From Paenibacillus_AA sp045062745 (lineage in GTDB: Bacteria > Bacillota > Bacilli > Paenibacillales > NBRC-103111): DNA of 64,000 nucleotides. Shown one piece after another: positions 36,903 through 46,800 of this stretch (within the stretch, counting starts at the first letter, position 1; each line of letters opens with the position of its first letter). Below the pieces are notes generated by a model, which worked only from the letters and a program-made list of their open reading frames with translations, was not told where the DNA came from and made no database searches. The stretch is taken from contig NZ_JBJGED010000003.1 in NCBI RefSeq assembly GCF_045062745.1, positions 310,001 through 374,000 on the forward strand, given 5' to 3'. The position numbers and the translations under genes were made by a program.

Positions 36903-36923
36903 TTCATGAAGGGGGAATCGGCG

Positions 36924-38972
36924 TTGAAACGTGATACCCGCTCCTATTTGTCCCGGGTGGCAATCGTGCTGATCGTTGTGTCGCTCGTTCCGGCTTTATT
37001 ATCAAGCGCTTACAACACGAATCTATTTATGAAGCAAACGATCCGTCTGGTCGACGCCAAAAACGGAACCGAGCTGGCCCGCACCGGGACACTGATGGAA
37101 CGGATGCTGCAGCAGATTATAGATTTCGCCAGCACGACCGCCGGCGATGCCCGCTTCACCAACTTGCAGACGACGACGGAGCACTGGAAGGCGTGGCTTG
37201 AGCTGAACAAACTTTTGTTTGTTAGTCCTTTCGTCACCGAATATATGCTGTATAACGGCGCCGAGCGGTCGCTTCTGATTTCCAATTACGGAATCGAGCG
37301 TAATCCCGAGCGGAGCGCCATTCCGTGGATTGCCTCGCAAACGCCGCAAATCCCTTTGTACCAGTACGAGATTAAGGCAGGATATTCGAAGCCAGGCAAA
37401 CAGATGGCATCCATCGTGCATAAGCTTCCCGGGCTACAAAAGGAACCGAACTATATCATCTTTAATGTAGATTTGGATAAAATGTATATGTCCTTTCTAA
37501 GCGAGCTGAATGGCAACGCCCAGATGTACAACTACTATTTGACCGATGCGAAAGGCACAGTTATGTATCACCGTGACAAAACATGGATCGGTACAGTGCT
37601 GCCGGAGCAAACGGGAAATTCCAATATGCAAGTCGACCGGATCAAGCTGGAAGCGTTTGACTGGGCTTTAGTCCGCGAAGTGAATACTCAGCTGTTGTAC
37701 AAAGAGGCAAGAGCCCTCAAAAATAAATTGCTGTCGGCATTGTTCACCGTAATCGGTGTCATGTCGGTATTTATCGTGTTTGGGGCACGCGAGCTGTATA
37801 AGCCCTTCCGCAGCGTTGTCGCTAGAATGACGGAAAGTGAAGAGCAGCAAAGAAGATCCCTGCTTGGCCGTTTCATTCGCGGGGAAACTCCGGTCAGTCC
37901 GGACCTCGTCCGACGATGGCCTGAGATGTCGCCCTATCTCGTTGTAGCGATCATCACCCTAAAGCATCCGCAAGAAGGAAAGAAAACCGAGAACACGGCA
38001 GCTTCCCAGATTCAGCACATTCAGCAGCGCATGGCTGCGTCGTCATCGTTCCGATTGGAGCCTTTCAAGGAACCAAACGGAGATGAATTCATCCTGTTCC
38101 AGCTCGAGCATGAAGATATGAACCGGTTTATGACCGAGCTTTTGCTTGCGCTAGAACCTGCCGAGCTGGATTCGGTCGTCATCAGCATCGGCGGCATTCA
38201 TTCATTGGAAGACATTCATAAGTCTTATATCGAAGCGTTGTACGCCTACAACATCGGCCGTATTTATACGGCGGACAGTCCGGTCTATTGTTTTAACAAG
38301 CTGCCGATGGACTATGAGGTTCCGATGAAAACGGCCGCTATTGAGGAACTGGAGCTGGCGATCCGGCAGCAAAACGAACGGAGCTTTACGGAGGCGCTGA
38401 ACGCTCTATTTTCCGGGCAACTGACTGTCGTGGAATATAATCTTAATTTTTATCAGACGGTTACGCTGCTGCTTCGCATGTTCGGCCAGCATAGCTCAAC
38501 GTTTTTAAATGAATTGAATCAGCTTATTACGGACAGAGGGATTATGAACGTCACTGCGGTGAAGCAATTCCTGTTTGCGAAGTTTCATAGCTTCCGCGAT
38601 TATGCCGAGGAAACGAAAGATTATGCAGACAGAATCCATGACTATATAGTCGCGCATTACACGGAAAACTTCTCGCTGGATGAGATGGCTGAACACTTGG
38701 GCCTATCGAAGCAGCATTTGATTACCGTATGCAAAAAAAGGTACAACCGGACTCCGATCGAATATTTGAACGAATTCCGTATCGAGGAAGCGAAGCGGCT
38801 GCTAGCCGACTCCCGGACGAAAATCGCCGACATCGGCACACGCTCTGGCTTCAATAGCAACAGTTATTTTGCCAAAGTATTCAAAATGTACACCGGCATC
38901 ACTGCTTCCGAGTACAGAGAGCTGTTGTTTACGCGGAACATGGAGAAAAAGCCGCAACTCGCCGATAGCTGA
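36924..38972 (+). CDS. Membrane-bound AraC-family sensor-regulator (copy 2)
   Basis: About 682 residues from TTG 36924, chosen because GGGGGAA lies just upstream and the first residues then align with the 31112 paralogue (LKRDTRSYLSRV). ATG 36906 and the open frame to 36867 are alternatives. TM1 ~10-29, extracellular sensor, TM2 ~265-288, and two C-terminal helix-turn-helix motifs (SLDEMAEHLGLSKQHLITVC; KIADIGTRSGFNSNSYFAKV). Nearly every domain matches copy 1, while codon use is GC-richer, so the duplication is not recent or one copy was acquired. Likely regulates the binding proteins that follow, through the leader at 38991. Confidence 0.92.
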   Translation: MKRDTRSYLSRVAIVLIVVSLVPALLSSAYNTNLFMKQTIRLVDAKNGTELARTGTLMERMLQQIIDFASTTAGDARFTNLQTTTEHWKAWLELNKLLFVSPFVTEYMLYNGAERSLLISNYGIERNPERSAIPWIASQTPQIPLYQYEIKAGYSKPGKQMASIVHKLPGLQKEPNYIIFNVDLDKMYMSFLSELNGNAQMYNYYLTDAKGTVMYHRDKTWIGTVLPEQTGNSNMQVDRIKLEAFDWALVREVNTQLLYKEARALKNKLLSALFTVIGVMSVFIVFGARELYKPFRSVVARMTESEEQQRRSLLGRFIRGETPVSPDLVRRWPEMSPYLVVAIITLKHPQEGKKTENTAASQIQHIQQRMAASSSFRLEPFKEPNGDEFILFQLEHEDMNRFMTELLLALEPAELDSVVISIGGIHSLEDIHKSYIEALYAYNIGRIYTADSPVYCFNKLPMDYEVPMKTAAIEELELAIRQQNERSFTEALNALFSGQLTVVEYNLNFYQTVTLLLRMFGQHSSTFLNELNQLITDRGIMNVTAVKQFLFAKFHSFRDYAEETKDYADRIHDYIVAHYTENFSLDEMAEHLGLSKQHLITVCKKRYNRTPIEYLNEFRIEEAKRLLADSRTKIADIGTRSGFNSNSYFAKVFKMYTGITASEYRELLFTRNMEKKPQLADS

Positions 38973-38990
38973 ACGATCATTCCGCTCGTT

Positions 38991-39133
38991 TGTATCACAA
39001 TATTCAACTCGTTGAACTTGGGACTGGAAGCCGCTCGTTGCAACGGTTTTAATATATTGTGATTGAAAAGATCGCCGAAGCTGGGGTAGGTTGAAATTGT
39101 TCCGGCGTCCGGGGCCGGGATCAATATGAGGAA
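38991..39133 (+). promoter_or_regulatory. Conserved leader/operator region, copy 2
   Basis: Matches 33181-33316. TTCAAC-TC-GTTGAA (39003-39016) and a perfect CGTTGCAACG palindrome are followed by AATATATTG, then the GC-rich GGGGCCGGGA element. Differences leave the dyads intact, as expected for binding sites. It lies directly after AraC copy 2 and before a binding-protein gene. Confidence 0.65.
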
Positions 39134-39154
39134 GGAATAAGGGGACATGGTCCG

Positions 39155-40519
39155 ATGAACGTGAAGAGACGTTTTACAATGATTCCGTTGTTGCTGCTGG
39201 CCGTTGCTTTGATGCTGGCAGGCTGCAGCGGGGGGAGTACGGTCACGACCGGCGGCGATAAACCAACCACCGGTGGCCAAGACAAGGATGATAAAGCGAA
39301 GTTGGAAGAAAAACCGAGGGAGCCCGCCGAAGTTGTATTTTACTCGCAGAACGGGATGACGCCGGCCGATTTCGATAATCGGTTCGGCAACAGCCTGAGA
39401 AAGAAATTTCCCAACGACACGATCAAGTACATCCAGAACACGGGCAAAGGGATGGATGTTCCCGGCATGCTCGCCTCCAATACCCATTACGATGTTTATT
39501 TCGCCAATGTCGGTTATTTCGAAAACGAGGTCATCTCCTACGATTTGCAGTTGGACATGTCCGATCTGATCAAGCAGCACCAGGTCGATCTGAACCGGAT
39601 TGACCCGTCGAACATCAGCGGCATTCGGAATTCGAGCTACGGCATGTATGCGCTTCCTGTCGTTGCCGATACGCTCGGCATCATGTACAACAAAGACATT
39701 TTCGATAAATTCGGCGTCCCCTATCCGAAAAACGGCGTCAGTTGGGCAGAAATCCTCGATATGTCGCGCAAGCTGACCCGGACCGAGGGCGATAAAACGT
39801 ATGCCGGATACTTGCCGTTTACGAATTACATGCTGTCCATGAATCCGCTGTCCATTCCACTCGTTGACGAGAAGACACAGACGCCTACGATCAACCGGGA
39901 CGAACGCTGGAAGAAATTTTACCAGACGCTGCTGATCGCCCCTGCCGAGGTATCAGGCATTCAGGAGTATTTGAAGAAACACAATGCCATCGACGGCTTT
40001 TTCAAAGATCAGGAAGTCGCGATGATTGGCGGGATGACCGCTTTCGTAGCCAATAGCCGCGAGGATCAATTAAACAAATTCAACTGGGACTGGGTGTCGC
40101 TTCCGTCGTTCCAGGATTTGCCGAATGTGGGTGGACAGCCGTATACGCAATATTTCGGTATTACCCGGATGGCCAAAGACAAAAAAACCGCGGATGCGGC
40201 AATGGAAATGCTGAAGTATCTCCTATCGGACGAATTCCAGACCGAAGTTGCCAGAAAAGGCTTTATGCCGGTGGTGAAAAACTTGGATGTCAAGAAAGAA
40301 TTCGGTCAGGGTACGAAGGTGAAGGATAAAAACTGGAACGCCTACTTCTACAACAAACTGGCGGAAGTTCCGTATAAAAGCGTCAATGAAATACCGATCG
40401 CCTCGCTGTATGTTGCGAATATGAATAAGGTTATGATAGGCGAGATCGACTTGAATACCGCATTGCGGTTGTCGGAAGAGAGCGCTGTGAAAAAGCTGCA
40501 GGAGCTGAAAGCGAAGTAA
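39155..40519 (+). CDS. Extracellular sugar-binding lipoprotein (SBP type 1)
   Basis: A 454-residue protein with lipobox LMLAGC (Cys24). The fold differs from the LplA-type proteins here: VVFYSQNGMTPADFDNRFG, then DTLGIMYNKDIFDKFGVPYP, then EVAMIGGMTAF are landmarks of the MalE/UgpB-like group of about 420-450 residues. No permease genes accompany it; the nearest are 3.2 kb upstream and of the LplB/LplC type. It may be an orphan that feeds another permease or a sensing subunit for the AraC protein. Sits under leader copy 2. Confidence 0.9.
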   Translation: MNVKRRFTMIPLLLLAVALMLAGCSGGSTVTTGGDKPTTGGQDKDDKAKLEEKPREPAEVVFYSQNGMTPADFDNRFGNSLRKKFPNDTIKYIQNTGKGMDVPGMLASNTHYDVYFANVGYFENEVISYDLQLDMSDLIKQHQVDLNRIDPSNISGIRNSSYGMYALPVVADTLGIMYNKDIFDKFGVPYPKNGVSWAEILDMSRKLTRTEGDKTYAGYLPFTNYMLSMNPLSIPLVDEKTQTPTINRDERWKKFYQTLLIAPAEVSGIQEYLKKHNAIDGFFKDQEVAMIGGMTAFVANSREDQLNKFNWDWVSLPSFQDLPNVGGQPYTQYFGITRMAKDKKTADAAMEMLKYLLSDEFQTEVARKGFMPVVKNLDVKKEFGQGTKVKDKNWNAYFYNKLAEVPYKSVNEIPIASLYVANMNKVMIGEIDLNTALRLSEESAVKKLQELKAK

Positions 40520-40562
40520 ACTGCCGCAGGACGGCTTAGGAGTATAAGGAGGGCTTGAATCG

Positions 40563-42134
40563 ATGCGTTCATACAGAGGGATCAAAACGATGCTTGCCCC
40601 CATGCTCCTGATCGTTCTCCTCGCATCGGCTTCTTGCGATTCGGCTGCTCCGGAGCAATCAGGTCCGAACGACGACCAACCAATATCGAGCGGAATTCGC
40701 ATCGTCGGGCTGAATTGCAGCCCCTCCTTTGACCGTCAAACGGCTGAGGAGAAGCGGGTGCATGATCGAATATTGGAGCAAACGGGCGCTGATGTGCGCA
40801 TCGTCTTCTCGGATGGGGGATCAGGCGGGCCGTGCCGGTCGAAGCGGGCGGCCATGCTGTCCTCCGGCGAGCAGCTGGACTTCGCCGAATTATCGATAAC
40901 CGAGGCGGTACAGGCGTTTAACGAAGGACTCCTTTTGCCACTCAACGACCTGCTTGACCGGTACGGGACCCATCTCAAGAAAAACGTCGTACCCGAAGCG
41001 TTCAAGCTGGCGACGTATGAAGGAAATATTCTCGGTATTCCGATCGAGAACGGTCTGCATACGCTCAGCGCGCTGCAAATCCGCGCTGACTGGCTCGCCA
41101 AGCTGCAGTTGCCGCTCCCGCGAACGATAGACGAATTTGAGCAAGTGTTGAAAGCGTTCAAGGAGCAAGATCCCGACGGTAACGGCAAGATGGACACAGT
41201 ACCGCTTACCGTTTCATCGGGCGGCACGTTTAATATGCTGGAGGGCGTTCTCGGCTCGAGCTTTCTACCGCAGGGCTATGCCTGGTGGCAGGACGCCGAC
41301 GGGAAGTTGAAGCCGCCTGAGCTTCATCCTGCCTATAAGCCGTTTCTTGCCAAGCTCGCCAGTTGGAACGAGAAAGGATATTTGTGGTCGGATTTACTGT
41401 TGTCGGCTGCAGACAAACAACAGGAGTTGATTGCCGATAACCGGGCAGGGGCGGTTGCCGCCACGTTTTCGGGAACGATAGTAAACGCCGGCGAGGTGCT
41501 GAGGAAATCCGTGCCGGACTACAACTATGTTCCGGTTGTGCTTGAGGGCGAACAAGGCCTCAATCGTTTGCCTGTCTCGCCGATCGCTTACTCGGTCTGG
41601 GTCATTTACAAAAAGAATGCCAGTCCCGAAACGGTTATGAAGTTTTTTGACTACCAGGCAACTTACGAAGGGAACATGCTGACCTCGTTCGGTATCGAAG
41701 GCGACAACTACACGGCGACTCCGGACGGGATGGTCGAATTTATCTCCGAGGACAAAACGAATTTGGCCAAAGCGCATTATTACGCCAAATACAAAACGGT
41801 GTTTATTAACTGGCCGGGCAAGCCGGTATGGCCGGTTAACACATGGACATTCGCAGAGTACAATTTGAAGCGGGAGCAGGTAAACCGGCTGCCGCGATTC
41901 GAACCGATCGATTATGGCGTGTATTACGATACGACCAAATGGCAGTCGTATCCGAAGCTTGGTGCTTTGAACGATTATCTTAACGAGCAGAAGGTGCGGG
42001 TGTTAAACGGCGAAATACGCGTCGACAGCTGGGATGGCATCATGGCGCGTTGGCTCGAAATGGGAGGCTCGCAAATGATCGACGATCGCAACAAGCAGTA
42101 TGCCGCGTCCGTGAGCCCGAAGGTATCCCGGTAA
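40563..42134 (+). CDS. Extracellular solute-binding lipoprotein (LplA-type), copy 2 without permeases
   Basis: A 523-residue paralogue of the 33324 protein: IVGLNCSPSFDRQTAEEK, SSGEQLDFAELSITEA and FINWPGKPVWPVNTW align position by position. Lipid-attachment Cys25 (ASASC). It has no LplB/LplC genes of its own, so it probably docks on the permease encoded at 34944-36790, giving one channel two receptors. GGAGGG precedes ATG 40563. A Gfo/Idh/MocA gene follows 48 bases later, probably co-transcribed. Confidence 0.92.
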   Translation: MRSYRGIKTMLAPMLLIVLLASASCDSAAPEQSGPNDDQPISSGIRIVGLNCSPSFDRQTAEEKRVHDRILEQTGADVRIVFSDGGSGGPCRSKRAAMLSSGEQLDFAELSITEAVQAFNEGLLLPLNDLLDRYGTHLKKNVVPEAFKLATYEGNILGIPIENGLHTLSALQIRADWLAKLQLPLPRTIDEFEQVLKAFKEQDPDGNGKMDTVPLTVSSGGTFNMLEGVLGSSFLPQGYAWWQDADGKLKPPELHPAYKPFLAKLASWNEKGYLWSDLLLSAADKQQELIADNRAGAVAATFSGTIVNAGEVLRKSVPDYNYVPVVLEGEQGLNRLPVSPIAYSVWVIYKKNASPETVMKFFDYQATYEGNMLTSFGIEGDNYTATPDGMVEFISEDKTNLAKAHYYAKYKTVFINWPGKPVWPVNTWTFAEYNLKREQVNRLPRFEPIDYGVYYDTTKWQSYPKLGALNDYLNEQKVRVLNGEIRVDSWDGIMARWLEMGGSQMIDDRNKQYAASVSPKVSR

Positions 42135-42182
42135 CCGAACTGTCTGGACCATCTTACAGGAATGGCGAGGTAAGGGATCGCG

Positions 42183-43196
42183 ATGAGTAAATACCGTGCT
42201 GCTGTTATCGGGCTGGGCTATATCGGATTGAGGGCGGATATACCGCGAAAAGATGTGCCATTAAGCCATTCGTTGGCTTACCGGTTAAACCCGCATATTG
42301 AATTTTCGGCAGCCGTAGGCGTACGCCGGGAGCAGGGCGAGCAGCTCGCCCTTATCGCGCCGGAAACAAAGTTTTACACGGACTTGGAGGCGATGCTCAG
42401 CGAGCAGCAGCTCGATGTGATAAGCATTTGCACGCCAGAGCATGTGCGTCTGGAGCTGCTGCGGACGGTATTGTCCCGTTCGCAAGCGCGCGTCCTCTTT
42501 CTGGAAAAGCCGGTTGCGACGACCGTTCTGGAGGCGGAGGCAATCGCCGAGCTCGTCGAGCGCCATAGGAGAACCGTTGTCGTCAATTTTTCGCGAAGAT
42601 GGAGCGAAGGCGTTCGTCAAATTCGTCAAGTGGTCATGTCCGGGGAGCTCGGCAAGCTGACCAACATCCATGTGCGGTATACGCGAGGGATCGGCAACAA
42701 CGGTTCCCATATGTTTGATCTGATACGGTTTGCAGCGGGTCCGATCGCTCAAGTCCAAGTCGTCAGGCAAGTCGCGACGAACATGGATGGCAAAGGAGAC
42801 CCGACGTTTTCTTTCTTATTTTCGCTGGACAATGGCGTCCCCGGGTATGCGGAGGCGTTTGACGACCGCCATTTTCTTATGTTCGAGATGGACTTGTACT
42901 TCGCCAAAGGCAAAATCGAGCTGCAACGGACGGGTGATGACATCCGCTTTTATACGGTTGCGAAGCACACGTCGGTTCAAGGCACACACCTGACGCTGAA
43001 GCGCGAGGAGACCAATCTGCTGGCGCGCGATAGCCTTATTCAGCTGGCAGTGGAGCATCTCGTCGATATCGCGCAAAACGGCGCCGTGCCGGTCTGTACG
43101 CTCGAAGACGGCCTCTGTTCAGTATATGCAGCCGATGCCTTGATCCGGTCGCATCGAAATGGCGGAGCCGTCCAATCGGTAAAGACCAATATTTGA
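42183..43196 (+). CDS. Gfo/Idh/MocA family oxidoreductase
   Basis: A 337-residue protein. YRAAVIGLGYIG (residues 4-15) begins the NAD(P) fold, ISICTPEHV and FLEKPVATT (about 106-114) are the standard cofactor and active-site segments. It lacks the cysteine cluster of the other two full-length members here. Likely oxidises a sugar taken up by the preceding system. AGGTAAGGG upstream. A secreted protein gene follows after 33 bases. Confidence 0.9.
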   Translation: MSKYRAAVIGLGYIGLRADIPRKDVPLSHSLAYRLNPHIEFSAAVGVRREQGEQLALIAPETKFYTDLEAMLSEQQLDVISICTPEHVRLELLRTVLSRSQARVLFLEKPVATTVLEAEAIAELVERHRRTVVVNFSRRWSEGVRQIRQVVMSGELGKLTNIHVRYTRGIGNNGSHMFDLIRFAAGPIAQVQVVRQVATNMDGKGDPTFSFLFSLDNGVPGYAEAFDDRHFLMFEMDLYFAKGKIELQRTGDDIRFYTVAKHTSVQGTHLTLKREETNLLARDSLIQLAVEHLVDIAQNGAVPVCTLEDGLCSVYAADALIRSHRNGGAVQSVKTNI

Positions 43197-43229
43197 CCGA
43201 AAAATCGACATGGATGAGGTGAATAAAAG

Positions 43230-45299
43230 ATGGAGCAGCATGCGGGGAAAGGTTTGGAGCAGGAGCAGGAACGGCCGGAGGAGTCCGGCAGCCATATAAG
43301 CCGCAGAAAGCTACTAACGTCTTTCGGTATGGCCGGTGTGGCCTTGGCCGCGGGCAGCATACTCGGGGGATCGTCAACGGTTTACGGGAAAGAGGGTTCA
43401 TCGGTTACCGGTACCGTATACGAAGGGTCTAACGACAAGGGCAAAATTCCCCCAGGAATAGCGGCGAAGCTTGAGCTTATAACCCATAACGAGCTGGCAG
43501 GTCGTGATATGGCTGAAGCACATCCAGCAAGTGCTATTCTCGATAGTAGCGGAAAAACACAGCAAGAGATTAATGAATCATCCGTCTATACGATTGAATC
43601 TATTTCTGAAATGTTAGCTCTGGATAGTCATTTTCAAACCAGAACGATCAGAATGAAAGCCACTGGCGCTATGTTTATTTACGATGCTAATAAATCGAAT
43701 GTAAATGACGGATTCTACACATTAAATGGCTGGGTGCTTGTTGGTTATTATGATCAACTATTAGCAACTCTTGCGGGTTTAAAAGGCGATGGTACCAATG
43801 AATACACAAAACTCCAAGCATTATTTGATGTTTCTGCAACATTAAAATTACCTATCCACTTATGCGGCTTGTATATTAGCACATCAGGCTTGACCGCGAT
43901 TGGTGATATTAAACTTATCGGTTCTGGCGGCATTAAATTATTCGCAGGGTCAAACACAACTCTCTTAAACACTGCTTATAATTTAATGATTGATGGTGAC
44001 ATTGAGATTGATCAAAACAAGGATAATAATGCAGGTGGAACCATTACGTCAGAATCTCATTGCTCTATTAAACATTCAGGTGATTCATTAATTTTAAAGG
44101 GCGCTAAATTTAAACCTTCTGTTTCAATCAACATTGTTACCCGAGCTAAGAAAAAACTAATCTGTGAAAACATTGAAGTTGATAGCGGTATGATTGGATT
44201 ATATGCCATTACACCACTTGCGAAAGTTTCCATTACCGGCGGAGAGTATAAGAATGCATCATTGTATGATAATATTCAAATCTTAAATGGCGAAGATGTT
44301 TCTATTAGCGGCGTCACGTCACATGATGCTAAGCGTAGCGGAATTGTAGTAAGCAATACAACTAAGAAAGCACGCATTATTGGTAATTTGTCCTATGGCA
44401 ACAAAAAGGATTCTGCAAATCAGGGTGGTTGGGGGATTGTTTGTTCTGTAAATACTTTAAATAGTGTCGTATCATCAAATATTTGTATCGGGAATCAAGT
44501 TGGTGGGATCACCCTTGATACATACCCGCCGCTAGGTATTGAAAGTCTTGATAGTAAAATTTCAGTTGTCGGCAATATCATACACGGAATGTTTAATGGC
44601 ACGTATAGTACAACAGGGATTAGTTTAAATGACGCTCAACATGTAGTTCTATCAGCAAACAATATTTACAAAGTCGCACAAGGTATTCACACGGATAGGG
44701 CCAATTATGCGAACATCGTTGGTAATACCATTCAAGACGTTAGCGCTTATTTCATACAATTATACAGGTCCAATCATGCAACGATAAAAGGTAATCGATT
44801 GGATGGTTGCTCTAATCCGCCAGGCGGGGCTATCGCTTGTATCGATTCGTATGCTGCCGATATATCGGGTAACACGCTCACAAACTTGACGGGTAATTCT
44901 GGGAGCGTATTTAGGATTAGCGGAAGTTCATCTGATGCGGTAGTTCAGGGTAATACGGTTATTCGGGATGTCGTTGGGAGCGGCTATGTGTTTCATATTT
45001 TAGGAGCCGCCATTACGGGGGGCATGATTAAAGGGAACACCATTAAGTCGAAAGTGTCCGGCGGATGGCAGTGGTACATCGTATCGGACAATAACGCACA
45101 ATTTTCATCTTTCGACAACATTGTTGAAGCTGCCGGAACTTCTTATATTTATCAAGGTGCAAATTCGACTGCTGGTGATGATACCGTAAATGGCAGTCGA
45201 AATTTTTGGACGACAGCGCCATCTTTTAAATCCAGAATTGGACAAGTAGCGGTGATTTCAAATGCATTAAAATACTGGAATGGAACTACATGGGCATAA
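43230..45299 (+). CDS. Tat-exported beta-helix protein with phage tail-fibre-like segment
   Basis: A 689-residue chimera. Residues ~20-50 form a twin-arginine signal (SRRKLLTSFGMAGVALAAG). LITHNELAGRDMAEAHPASA (about 84-103) is a motif common in Firmicute phage tail-fibre proteins. Residues ~180-650 form a right-handed parallel beta-helix, with repeated N/D-G-N turns, of the tail-spike/pectate-lyase type. The tail (APSFKSRIGQVAVISN and YWNGTTWA) also looks like phage appendages. From about 43490 codon use becomes markedly AT-rich, unlike the first 80 codons and the neighbours. Probably a surface depolymerase made by placing a host Tat leader on phage-derived sequence (inference). Catalytic residues not assignable. 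Confidence 0.7.
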   Translation: MEQHAGKGLEQEQERPEESGSHISRRKLLTSFGMAGVALAAGSILGGSSTVYGKEGSSVTGTVYEGSNDKGKIPPGIAAKLELITHNELAGRDMAEAHPASAILDSSGKTQQEINESSVYTIESISEMLALDSHFQTRTIRMKATGAMFIYDANKSNVNDGFYTLNGWVLVGYYDQLLATLAGLKGDGTNEYTKLQALFDVSATLKLPIHLCGLYISTSGLTAIGDIKLIGSGGIKLFAGSNTTLLNTAYNLMIDGDIEIDQNKDNNAGGTITSESHCSIKHSGDSLILKGAKFKPSVSINIVTRAKKKLICENIEVDSGMIGLYAITPLAKVSITGGEYKNASLYDNIQILNGEDVSISGVTSHDAKRSGIVVSNTTKKARIIGNLSYGNKKDSANQGGWGIVCSVNTLNSVVSSNICIGNQVGGITLDTYPPLGIESLDSKISVVGNIIHGMFNGTYSTTGISLNDAQHVVLSANNIYKVAQGIHTDRANYANIVGNTIQDVSAYFIQLYRSNHATIKGNRLDGCSNPPGGAIACIDSYAADISGNTLTNLTGNSGSVFRISGSSSDAVVQGNTVIRDVVGSGYVFHILGAAITGGMIKGNTIKSKVSGGWQWYIVSDNNAQFSSFDNIVEAAGTSYIYQGANSTAGDDTVNGSRNFWTTAPSFKSRIGQVAVISNALKYWNGTTWA

Positions 45300-45354
45300 A
45301 TGGCGCTGTCCCAATTTAGTAAAATTAAAAATATAGGAAAATAAAGGAGTAAAC

Positions 45355-46800
45355 ATGATAAACCTTTCATCCAAACGCGAATGCTTTTTCGACGACTATT
45401 TGATTGACAATGCCAAAACGACAGCAGAATTCCGCTTGCATGAACCGACTCGCCGCGAAATCGCAATAAACCATGATGCACCGTGGGAGGGCGATGGTTG
45501 CAATTACCACAATATTTTACATGACAACGGGATATACAGGATGTACTATCTGGCCTGGCAAATGTTTAGCCCCGACAAAAAGGATCACACGACGAATGGT
45601 ATTCGTGTTTGTTATGCCGAAAGCCGCGACGGAATGACGTGGACAAAGCCTGCGCTCGGAATCTGCGAATGGGAAGGCTCGCGTGAGAACAATATTATTT
45701 TAGACAAAAATACGAATAATTTTGATAACTTTATGGTCTTCCGCGATGATAACCCGGCCGTTCCTGCGTCCGAGAGATATAAAGGCGTTGGAAAATATAA
45801 TAATCCGCAGTTTGGGCAGCGAATTGAGCTGCGAATGTTCACAAGCCCCGACGGACTTCACTTTACAATGGGTGATATTATCACTACAAAAGGATATATG
45901 GATTCTCTCAACGTTGTTTTCTGGGATGAGCTTGCGGGGATCTATCGCGGATATATACGCGGGTTCCACAATATCATAGGCGACGACTGGAACGCCGGGA
46001 TACGCGATATACGTTACTTTTGGTCGGAAGACGGCAAAACATGGAGCGATCCCGAACCGATTCGTTTTGGAGACTCGGAGGATTATCCGCTTTATACAAA
46101 CTGTGTTTCGCCGTATGTCCGCGCACCGCATATGTATATAGGTTTTCCGTCGAGATATGTGGAACGCCCCGAATGGAGCGGCAATTTTGAGCAGCTTTGC
46201 GGAAAAGAAAAACGTCTTGAACGCATGGCGCCCTCGAAGAATCACAAGCGATACGGGCTTGCGGTTACAGACTGCGTATTTATGGTTTCCCGCGACGGGT
46301 TAAATTTTACGCGGTATGATGAGGCTTTTATGCGCCCCGGTATGGAAAACGGTTCGAATTGGGTTTACGGCGACTGCTTCCCGGCACGCGGGCTTATCGA
46401 AACGCCTCCCCTTGTAGAAGGCGAACCGCACGAGTTGTCGTTATACAGTTTTGACAATCATTGGATGGGTGTGCCGGCACAATTGTGGCGATATACCATA
46501 CGCTGCGATGGGTTCGTTTCGCTCCACGCCGGGTATACCGAAAAAGTAATAACCACCAAGCCGTTTACTTTTACAAGCGGTGAGATGAGGATTAACTTTT
46601 CGACATCGGCACGGGGTTATATTTACTTTACTTTGCAGTCGTCCACGGGAGAAACACTTGAAAGCTGCGAGATTTTCGGTGATTCCATTGACCGCGTGAT
46701 AACCTTTGATCATGGTGAGCTTGCCCAATTTGCAGACAAAGAAGTAGTATTGACCGCGCGGATGCGCGACGCGGATTTATATTCGATAAGATTTGCTTGA
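45355..46800 (+). CDS. Five-bladed beta-propeller protein, GH32/GH43-like glycosidase candidate
   Basis: A 481-residue protein with AAAGGAG before ATG 45355. The repeats CFFDDYLID, MYYLAWQ, CYAESRDGMTWTKP, FTSPDGLHFT and FWSEDGKTWSDP are the blades of a furanosidase-type propeller (GH32/43/68 clan or relatives). No signal peptide, so it is cytoplasmic. The typical acidic triad cannot be placed with certainty; DD in FFDDYL near residue 15 is a candidate nucleophile region. Codon use (TTT, TAT, GAA and ATA common) differs from the GC-rich neighbours and suggests a Clostridia-like source. It directly precedes a truncated Gfo/Idh/MocA gene. Confidence 0.65.
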   Translation: MINLSSKRECFFDDYLIDNAKTTAEFRLHEPTRREIAINHDAPWEGDGCNYHNILHDNGIYRMYYLAWQMFSPDKKDHTTNGIRVCYAESRDGMTWTKPALGICEWEGSRENNIILDKNTNNFDNFMVFRDDNPAVPASERYKGVGKYNNPQFGQRIELRMFTSPDGLHFTMGDIITTKGYMDSLNVVFWDELAGIYRGYIRGFHNIIGDDWNAGIRDIRYFWSEDGKTWSDPEPIRFGDSEDYPLYTNCVSPYVRAPHMYIGFPSRYVERPEWSGNFEQLCGKEKRLERMAPSKNHKRYGLAVTDCVFMVSRDGLNFTRYDEAFMRPGMENGSNWVYGDCFPARGLIETPPLVEGEPHELSLYSFDNHWMGVPAQLWRYTIRCDGFVSLHAGYTEKVITTKPFTFTSGEMRINFSTSARGYIYFTLQSSTGETLESCEIFGDSIDRVITFDHGELAQFADKEVVLTARMRDADLYSIRFA

